Source: an uncultured Bacilli bacterium
GTDB lineage: Bacteria > Bacillota_I > Bacilli_A > RF39 > UBA660
Direction of reading: 5' to 3'
NCBI GenBank assembly: GCA_944358225.1
Contig: CALVQP010000040.1
Location: 1 to 11,104, forward strand
Length of the DNA: 11,104 nucleotides
The notes below the pieces were generated by a model. It worked only from the letters and a program-made list of their open reading frames with translations. It was not told where the DNA came from and ran no database searches. Shown here piece by piece: positions 5,889 to 11,104 of the stretch (positions are counted from its first letter, which is position 1; each line of letters starts with the position of its first letter). The position numbers and the translations under genes are program-made.

Positions 5889-6671
5889 GTGAAAAATATT
5901 AGAGGTAAAATAGTGTGTGTGTTTTCTGCTAAAGGTGGAATAGGTAAGACGACCACCGTTTTAAATTTAGCGGGTATTTATCAGAAATTAGATAAAAAAG
6001 TTTTAATCATTGACCTAGATTTATCTGGAGGAGCAATAGCTGTAGCGTTAAATAAAGTTCCGGAAAAAAGTGTTTATAATATTATTGATGATATGGATAA
6101 TAATCGCTATAATTCTTTGGGAAGTTATGTAACTAAATACAATGATAAGATAGATTTTTTAGCTGCCCCTAAAGATCCTAGACAAGCCCCTAAAATTGAT
6201 TCTAAATATTTAGACTTAATATTAGATAAAGCTATTTATAGTTATGATGTTGTTTTAATAGATACAAATCATATAATTAGTGAAATTAACTTAGCAGCTT
6301 TAGAAAAAAGTGATCGCGTTTTATTTATGGTGACAAATGACCCTTATGATTTAAAAAATATGAAGTCCCTATTAAGTATTTTTAGGGATTTAGAATTTAA
6401 AAAATATAAGATTTTATTAAATAATAGCCGTGATCCTTTGAAAAATTATTTTTCGTTATATGATTTAAGAAATATTTTAAAAGATAATATTGATTATACG
6501 CTTTCACCAAAGTTTTATATTAAGAATATTGATGATTATGTAATTAATGGAAAGATAATAACTTTAGATGATAAGTGTGCTAGTGTTTGTGCTACTGATT
6601 ATACTACTTTAGTAGGTTTAGCAACAGACTTTTTAGAAGAAGAAAAAAAGGGTGAGGATAGTGAAAAATAG
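5889..6671 (+). CDS. TadZ/CpaE-like ParA/MinD ATPase
   Basis: This 260-residue P-loop ATPase of the ParA/MinD family has the deviant Walker A motif KGGIGKTT (15-22). The signature lysine is present, with a second motif VLIIDLDLSGG (Asp42 and Asp44) and Walker B-type VVLIDTN. In Tad systems this protein, TadZ or CpaE, positions the pilus machine at the inner membrane. It lacks the N-terminal receiver-like domain of many TadZ proteins. I place the start at GTG 5889, preceded by AAGGGTGAT (5876-5884). GTG 5880 or ATG 5883 would add up to three residues but would leave the ribosome binding site inside the gene or too close. The 3' end overlaps the TadA gene by 11 bases. A general ParA is less likely, given its position among tad genes and the lack of a ParB. 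Confidence 0.88.
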   Translation: MKNIRGKIVCVFSAKGGIGKTTTVLNLAGIYQKLDKKVLIIDLDLSGGAIAVALNKVPEKSVYNIIDDMDNNRYNSLGSYVTKYNDKIDFLAAPKDPRQAPKIDSKYLDLILDKAIYSYDVVLIDTNHIISEINLAALEKSDRVLFMVTNDPYDLKNMKSLLSIFRDLEFKKYKILLNNSRDPLKNYFSLYDLRNILKDNIDYTLSPKFYIKNIDDYVINGKIITLDDKCASVCATDYTTLVGLATDFLEEEKKGEDSEK

Positions 6672-8061
6672 TTTATTAGATGCCTTTAATATTGAGAAGA
6701 AAAAAGATACTCGTGTAGCTTTAACAGATTATGAAATTTTTGCCGATAAGAAATTACTGGATGCTCTAAGAACTAAAATCGTTGAAAACTTAATTGATAA
6801 AGAAATGCCAAAAGATAAATTGTTACAGGAATTTATTAATGAAGAAATCGATGCTACTATCGAAGGATATGACTTAACGAATTTGGAAAGAAGTCATTTA
6901 TTTAATTTGATAGATGATGAAATAAATGGTTATGGTCCGATTAGTGAGTTATTAGAAGATCCTAATATTACGGAAATTATGGTAAATAGTCCTAAAGAAA
7001 TATATATTGAAATAGATGGACAGATCATTAAAGATGAAAGTGTTTCGTTCATTAATGATGAACATATAATTCGAACTATTCAAAGATTAATTCAACCTTT
7101 AGGACGTACTATTGATGCAACTAGTCCAATGGTTGATTCAAGACTAGCTGATGGTTCGAGAATAAATGCTGTTATTCCGCCGCTTTCAACAAAAGGCCCG
7201 GTAATTACAATTCGTAAATTTAAAGAGTCTATGACCACAGTCGATGAACTAATTCGTATAGGAACGCTTACTCCGTGGATGGCTAGATTTTTAGAAGCTA
7301 GTGTTCAGGCTAAGTTAAATATTATTGTTTGTGGGGGAACAGGTAGTGGTAAGACGACTTTATTAAATATTATAAGCGGTTTTATTGCTGATAATGAACG
7401 TATAATTACAATTGAGGATGCGGCTGAGCTACGTTTGAATCAAAATCATGTTATTTCTTTAGAAACAAGAACAATGAATTATGAGAGTAAAAATGAAGTC
7501 ACGATTCGTGATTTAGTAATTAATTCTTTACGTATGCGTCCTGATCGCATAATTGTCGGTGAGGTAAGAGGAAAAGAAGCTTTTGATATGCTGCAGGCTA
7601 TGAATACGGGACATGATGGCTCTTTAACTACTTTACATGCTAATTCACCGATTGATGCTTTAAATAGATTAGAGACTATGGTTTTAATGTCTGGTTTAGA
7701 TATTCCAATTAAGGCTGTGCGTGAATATATTGAAAATGCTGTTGATTTAGTAGTTAATATTGAAAGAATGAATGATGGTAAGCGAAAGATTACTAAAATT
7801 TGTGAAATTGATGGTTTTGCAGGAGATGAAATTAATTTAAATGATATTTTTGTTTTTAACCAAAAAGGCTTAACGGATAATGGGGAAGTTGATGGAGAAT
7901 TTGCTTTGATTGAAAAACAGCCTAAAGTATATAAGAAAATAAAAGCTCGAGGAATACATGACTTAGATGATATGTTGGGTAATTTACCGAAAAGGGATTT
8001 AGAAAATAAAAGATTAAAAAATGATAGTTTTTTAGCATCAATGCCAACTTTAAAAAAATAA
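6661..8061 (+). CDS. tadA: TadA/CpaF secretion ATPase
   Basis: This 466-residue type II/IV secretion ATPase of the CpaF/TadA class forms a hexamer that powers pilus assembly. An N-terminal domain contains the family's ITEIMVNSPKEIYIE segment. The RecA-like core follows, with Walker A GGTGSGKTT (225-233), the Asp-box region ITIEDAAELRL, Walker B-type IIVGEVRG (297-304) and the His-box with His326 in TTLHAN. All key residues are present and the length is normal. The start GTG 6661 is preferred because GGTGAGG (6651-6657) precedes it. An upstream GTG at 6652 lies inside that site and would add three residues. It should act on the TadB/TadC platform encoded next. Confidence 0.95.
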   Translation: MKNSLLDAFNIEKKKDTRVALTDYEIFADKKLLDALRTKIVENLIDKEMPKDKLLQEFINEEIDATIEGYDLTNLERSHLFNLIDDEINGYGPISELLEDPNITEIMVNSPKEIYIEIDGQIIKDESVSFINDEHIIRTIQRLIQPLGRTIDATSPMVDSRLADGSRINAVIPPLSTKGPVITIRKFKESMTTVDELIRIGTLTPWMARFLEASVQAKLNIIVCGGTGSGKTTLLNIISGFIADNERIITIEDAAELRLNQNHVISLETRTMNYESKNEVTIRDLVINSLRMRPDRIIVGEVRGKEAFDMLQAMNTGHDGSLTTLHANSPIDALNRLETMVLMSGLDIPIKAVREYIENAVDLVVNIERMNDGKRKITKICEIDGFAGDEINLNDIFVFNQKGLTDNGEVDGEFALIEKQPKVYKKIKARGIHDLDDMLGNLPKRDLENKRLKNDSFLASMPTLKK

Positions 8062-8076
8062 AGGAGGAAATAAATT

Positions 8077-9087
8077 ATGGAAGATAAAATAATTTTAGAA
8101 GTATTAATAATGCAAATTATAAGTATAATTGTACTTATAGTTATTATAATTTACTTATTTAAAACTTCTAAATCGATAAAATATGAAAGACGTATTGGAG
8201 ATTTTGCTTTATCTTCTATAAATGATACCGAACTATCTTTTTTTGATCGAGTAGATAATCTTATTTGGAGTTTAATTCGTAAAACGGGATTAATTTTAAA
8301 AAAATCGACGGTTTTAAAAAAATATGCGACAAAGTATGAAAAACATATTACATATGAAGATCGTAATAAGAGAAAAGCCACAGATTTTTTAGCAATTAAA
8401 TTTTTACTTGGTTTCTTTTTAGTGATTTTAAATGTTATTACGACAATGTTTCAATATACTGCTATAAGTATTCCTTCTTACTTAATAACTTTCTTAATTG
8501 GTTTTTTTGCTGTAGATGTCTATTTGCACTTGGAGTTTGTTAAAAAAAGAAAACAAATTGAAGAAGACCTTTTAAAGGCGATTATTATTATGAATAATGC
8601 TTTTAAATCGGGACGAAATATTATGCAAGCGATTGATTTGGTACAACAAGAATTAACTGGTCCTATAGCTGATGAATTTAAAAAGATTAATTTAGATATT
8701 AATTATGGTTTAAGTTTAGATGTGGTCTTTAATCGTTTTTATGATCGCGTAAAACTAGAGGAGGCAAGATATATATCATCTTCTTTGAGTTTATTAAATA
8801 AAACGGGGGGAAATATTGTGCAAGTTTTTGCATCCATTGAGAAGTCGTTTTTTAATCGTAAGAAATTAAAACAAGAATTAGCGGCAATGACGGCATCTAG
8901 TACATTTGTTTTTCGTTTATTATTAATATTACCAGTTATATTTATATTAATTATCTTTTCTTTAAACCATTCTTACTTTGAACCCCTTTATACAACAGGA
9001 ATTGGAGCTGTTATATTACTTTTAATTATAATGTTGTATGTTTTATATGTTCTAATAATTAAAAGAATAATGAAGGTGGAGATTTAA
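8077..9087 (+). CDS. tadB: TadB-like pilus platform protein
   Basis: This 336-residue membrane protein belongs to the type II secretion F family. Hydrophobic helices lie at about 9-28, 104-125, 129-152, 276-297 and 310-330. The F domain lies between the third and fourth, with NNAFKSGRNIMQAIDLVQQE and LLNKTGGNIVQVFASIE, both typical of TadB. With TadC it forms the inner-membrane platform that transfers TadA's ATP-driven motion to the pilins. ATG 8077 has a near-perfect AAGGAGG (8061-8067). The stop is followed at once by the tadC start codon. Confidence 0.9.
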   Translation: MEDKIILEVLIMQIISIIVLIVIIIYLFKTSKSIKYERRIGDFALSSINDTELSFFDRVDNLIWSLIRKTGLILKKSTVLKKYATKYEKHITYEDRNKRKATDFLAIKFLLGFFLVILNVITTMFQYTAISIPSYLITFLIGFFAVDVYLHLEFVKKRKQIEEDLLKAIIIMNNAFKSGRNIMQAIDLVQQELTGPIADEFKKINLDINYGLSLDVVFNRFYDRVKLEEARYISSSLSLLNKTGGNIVQVFASIEKSFFNRKKLKQELAAMTASSTFVFRLLLILPVIFILIIFSLNHSYFEPLYTTGIGAVILLLIIMLYVLYVLIIKRIMKVEI

Positions 9088-9783
9088 ATGAAAAGTAATT
9101 TAATTAGAAAGATTTATCAAGATAAAACAATTGCTAAAGTATCAGCCAAAATAAAGCTTTTAGGATGTGATTGTAAGTATGATGTTATAGATTTACTTAA
9201 TAAGCGAATTATTAGTACTTTAATTTTATTTTTTGTGGTTTTAGTAGTTTCTTCTTATGGTTATATATACGGCCCAATTTTATGTATTTTGTATTATTTT
9301 GGTAGTGAGTATTTTGTTTTAGATTATCAAATCAAAAAACGTGGCCGAAAACTGGATTATGAAGCATTATATTTTTTTGAAGTTTTAGCTTTGACCTTGG
9401 AAAGTGGCCGTAATTTACATGGTGCTTTACAGATGAGTGCTAATAGTATTGACGGGGATTTAGCCAAAGAGTTTCGTAAAACTTTAGAAGAAGTAAGATT
9501 AGGAAAAAGTTTGACAGAGAGTTTAAAAGATATGAAAACGCGTATTCCATCGCAAACTATAAATAACGTTATTTTAAATATTACACAGTCTAATATGTTT
9601 GGAACTAGTATTATTGAATCTTTATATAATCAGTTAGACTATTTAAGAGAAAGTCAATTAATGGATGTAAAAGGAAGAATTGCTAAACTACCTGTAAAGA
9701 TAAGTGCAATTTCGGTAATATTTTTTATTCCAATTATGTTGTTAATTATTTTATCTCCTGTTATAATAAATATGATAGGGTAG
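9088..9783 (+). CDS. tadC: TadC-like pilus platform protein
   Basis: This 231-residue protein is a shorter member of the type II secretion F family. Two closely spaced hydrophobic segments lie at about 33-72 and one at the C-terminus (about 205-230). The F domain between them has FFEVLALTLESGRNLHGALQ and ITQSNMFGTSIIESL. It starts at ATG directly after the tadB stop, with its AAGGTGGAG site (9073-9081) inside tadB, so the two platform proteins are tightly coupled. It ends in TAG. It lacks the long N-terminal region of TadB, as usual for TadC. Confidence 0.88.
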   Translation: MKSNLIRKIYQDKTIAKVSAKIKLLGCDCKYDVIDLLNKRIISTLILFFVVLVVSSYGYIYGPILCILYYFGSEYFVLDYQIKKRGRKLDYEALYFFEVLALTLESGRNLHGALQMSANSIDGDLAKEFRKTLEEVRLGKSLTESLKDMKTRIPSQTINNVILNITQSNMFGTSIIESLYNQLDYLRESQLMDVKGRIAKLPVKISAISVIFFIPIMLLIILSPVIINMIG

Positions 9784-9799
9784 AAAGGATTTTATTTAT

Positions 9800-10243
9800 A
9801 TGAATAAGTTAATGAATTTAGTTGTGTGCGCAGCTTTGGTTGCTGTAAGCATTTATGTGATTATGTTTATTCCTACGGTAATTGACTTTTCACAAGTAGT
9901 AATAAGATTGGAGGATAATGAAACAATATATCAATTTTTGATATATATTCCATTAATAATTTCTATATTCAATGCAGCATTGGTTTTATTTAATGTTTTT
10001 TTAGAAAATATTGCTTTAACGTTTATGAATTTAATTATTAGTATTGCAACATCAGTATTTATTATGATGAATGTTATGGGAAGTGTGCAAGCAGTTGCCA
10101 AAATTGGCGAAAAGTTATCTTTAGTTTCATATGTAAATATTGCAACATCAGTGATTTTAATAGCAATAATTGTTTTACATTTTGTAAGAAATAAAAAACA
10201 TGAAGAAGCTAAAGTTGAAAGTACACCCGCACCAGCTAATTAA
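9800..10243 (+). CDS. Four-helix membrane protein at the end of the tad operon
   Basis: I do not recognise this 147-residue protein. It has four predicted membrane helices (about 4-24, 44-68, 72-94 and 108-128), a short acidic loop after the first (RLEDNETIYQ), and a charged cytoplasmic-looking tail ending ESTPAPAN. There is no prepilin-peptidase motif and no catalytic residue pattern, so it does not replace TadV. It follows tadC by 16 bases with AAAGGA (9784-9789) upstream, and the operon terminator comes directly after its stop. It is therefore probably made with the pilus proteins. A role in the pilus complex is inference from position. Confidence 0.8.
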   Translation: MNKLMNLVVCAALVAVSIYVIMFIPTVIDFSQVVIRLEDNETIYQFLIYIPLIISIFNAALVLFNVFLENIALTFMNLIISIATSVFIMMNVMGSVQAVAKIGEKLSLVSYVNIATSVILIAIIVLHFVRNKKHEEAKVESTPAPAN

Positions 10244-10266
10244 AAATAGGAGAAATCCTATTTTTT
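10242..10266. terminator. Bidirectional terminator between the tad operon and yqfQ-like gene
   Basis: AAAAATAGGA (10242-10251) and TCCTATTTTT (10256-10265) form a perfect 10-bp stem with a GAAA tetraloop. T-runs flank the hairpin on both strands, so it can end the tad operon and the convergent minus-strand gene. Confidence 0.8.
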
Positions 10267-10271
10267 AAATT

Positions 10272-10574
10272 TTATAGAAAAAATTGCGGCGGATTAATTG
10301 CTCTTGCAGGAGTAGAAGTTTCGATAGTATTGGAGTTATTGCTATTGCTAGTGTTATTAATATCTGAATTTGATGGAGTTGTATTTCTAGGTGAGGAAGA
10401 AGAATTAAAAGCCGAGGCTATTTTAAGTAATGTTTTGCCTTTGGATATAATTGGTTTAACTTGTTGATAAAGAGGTATAGCTTGATTAACAACACCTAAA
10501 GTTTTGGAAATACCACTTAAAATTTTAGTGAAAGAAAGACCAGTTGAAGTGGAAAAGACACTATTTGGAAACAT
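10272..10574 (-). CDS. YqfQ-like (VrrA/YqfQ family) protein
   Basis: This is a 100-residue protein on the minus strand. The N-terminal half (MFPNSVF, then ILSGISKTLGVVNQAIPLYQ and QVKPIISKGKTLLKI) has the MFP start and the helical pattern ending in a VKPIIS-type segment of YqfQ-family proteins. The second half is low-complexity Ser/Asn/Thr-rich and ends NPPQFFL. YqfQ is listed as a spore-coat-type protein in Bacillus, but the family also occurs in lineages not known to sporulate, so the role here is open. ATG 10574 is chosen because AGGTGAT lies just upstream on the minus strand; a GTG at 10583 would fall inside that site. It has its own promoter region and shares a terminator with the tad operon. 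Confidence 0.7.
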   Translation of the reverse strand: MFPNSVFSTSTGLSFTKILSGISKTLGVVNQAIPLYQQVKPIISKGKTLLKIASAFNSSSSPRNTTPSNSDINNTSNSNNSNTIETSTPARAINPPQFFL

Positions 10575-10590
10575 AGTTATCACCTAATTA

Positions 10591-10644
10591 ATTATATGAT
10601 ACGTAATTAAAAAAGTTTAATAAAGGACTAACTTATGATATACT
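10591..10644. promoter_or_regulatory. Divergent promoter region
   Basis: On the minus strand a perfect TATAAT (complement of 10591-10596) sits about 20 bases before the yqfQ-like ATG, with only a weak TTAAAC -35 about 18 bases further up. On the plus strand an extended -10, TGATATACT (10636-10644), with a weak TTTAAT -35 17 bases upstream, precedes the membrane-protein gene at 10678. Confidence 0.55.
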
Positions 10645-10677
10645 TATATGGTATAGAGTAATTGGAGGTTGTTTAAT

Positions 10678-11104
10678 ATGAACGGTAAAAAGACTTTTTT
10701 TCTTTTATATCCGTTTATGGGGATATATGCATTTTTTAGGTGGACAATTATTGGCCTTTTGAGTAGTTTTGTATTTTTTGTATCTTTAGTTACCAATATT
10801 TTAATATATGCCGTTAGAGGTGTTTATCATACACTTGTTACATTACCTAGTAGTATTTTAAAAAGTAATAAAAGTTCTAAACCTCCTAAGGAAAAACCAG
10901 TAAAAACTCCAAAAGTAAAGAAGTTAAAAGAACCAATAGTGGCCTCAGCAAAGACTACTCCAACTTTAAAAGTGGAATTAAAAGGTAAAGATGTAGGGCT
11001 TTCGGATGTAGCTTTAAATAAAAAAGAAGTTAATATTAAGTTGACTACCGAAGAAAAAAACAACAAGAAGAAAATAATGAAAGAACGTCAATTAAAGCAT
11101 AAAA
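10678..11104 (+). CDS. Membrane-anchored Lys/Pro-rich protein, N-terminal part (partial)
   Basis: The first 142 codons of a gene run off the right edge without a stop. It starts at ATG 10678 with a strong GGAGG (10664-10668). Residues about 6-52 contain two adjacent hydrophobic stretches that could form a membrane hairpin or one long anchor. A basic Lys/Pro-rich linker follows (KPPKEKPVKTPKVKKLKE) and then a highly charged region. The main domain would lie beyond the window, so I cannot name it. An FtsK-type N-terminus has more membrane helices than seen here. It faces away from the yqfQ-like gene and has its own promoter. Confidence 0.75.
   Translation, partial: MNGKKTFFLLYPFMGIYAFFRWTIIGLLSSFVFFVSLVTNILIYAVRGVYHTLVTLPSSILKSNKSSKPPKEKPVKTPKVKKLKEPIVASAKTTPTLKVELKGKDVGLSDVALNKKEVNIKLTTEEKNNKKKIMKERQLKHK

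Noticed and set aside
5880..6671. The ParA/MinD-like gene as a plasmid or chromosome partition gene.
   Set aside because: No ParB gene or parS-like repeats are nearby, and it sits between pilin and TadA genes with overlaps, which fits TadZ.
6661..9783. The ATPase and F-family genes as a competence (ComG) or type IV pilus system.
   Set aside because: The ATPase has CpaF-type N-terminal sequence, there are two short separate F-family proteins, and the pilins have Flp-type class III leaders. All are Tad features.
10827..11066. Minus-strand 79-residue ORF near the right edge.
   Set aside because: It is antisense to the Lys/Pro-rich coding region, which has a strong ribosome binding site and promoter. 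Its Phe/Leu/Gly-rich composition is what the reverse of Lys/Pro codons gives.

Overview
The window looks like chromosomal DNA from a very AT-rich, low-G+C member of the Bacillota. By eye the G+C is well under one third. Strong AGGAGG-type ribosome binding sites, simple hairpin-plus-T-run terminators, many TTG/GTG starts, a YqfQ-like protein and a Gram-positive-style Tad pilus operon all point this way. An uncultured Bacilli/Erysipelotrichia/RF39-like gut organism is my best guess, but this is inference only. The standard bacterial code fits: tryptophan is TGG throughout and no intact gene is interrupted by TGA.

Positions 1-3443 are an accessory or mobile segment. They hold the 3' end of a Fic-family gene, a terminator (217-243), a 58-residue orphan ORF overlapping a TndX/TnpX-type large serine recombinase (TTG start at 522), a decayed Bro-N/antirepressor pseudogene, a helical protein of possible HEPN/defence type without a convincing start, and a small Cys/His-rich ORF ending at a strong terminator (3423-3443).

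Positions 3444-4924 hold a separate two-gene unit. The first gene encodes an ASCH domain fused to what looks like a transglutaminase-like domain (Cys178-His212-Glu227). The second gene overlaps it by 8 bases and encodes an unrecognised 167-residue protein. The unit ends in its own terminator.

Positions 4927-10266 are a compact Tad/Flp pilus operon driven by one clear promoter (TTGCTA, 17 bases, TATAAT). The order is Flp pilin, TadE-like pseudopilin, TadG-like protein, TadZ-like ParA/MinD ATPase, TadA/CpaF ATPase, TadB, TadC, then an unrecognised four-helix membrane protein. A 10-bp GAAA-loop hairpin with T-runs on both sides closes the operon and also serves the convergent yqfQ-like gene. In this model TadA powers assembly on the TadB/TadC platform, TadZ places the machine, and the three small class III signal-peptide proteins form the fibre and its initiating parts. 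No prepilin peptidase gene is in the window, so that step must be encoded elsewhere.

Positions 10267-11104 hold the minus-strand yqfQ-like gene, a divergent promoter region, and the start of a membrane-anchored, lysine/proline-rich protein that runs off the right edge.
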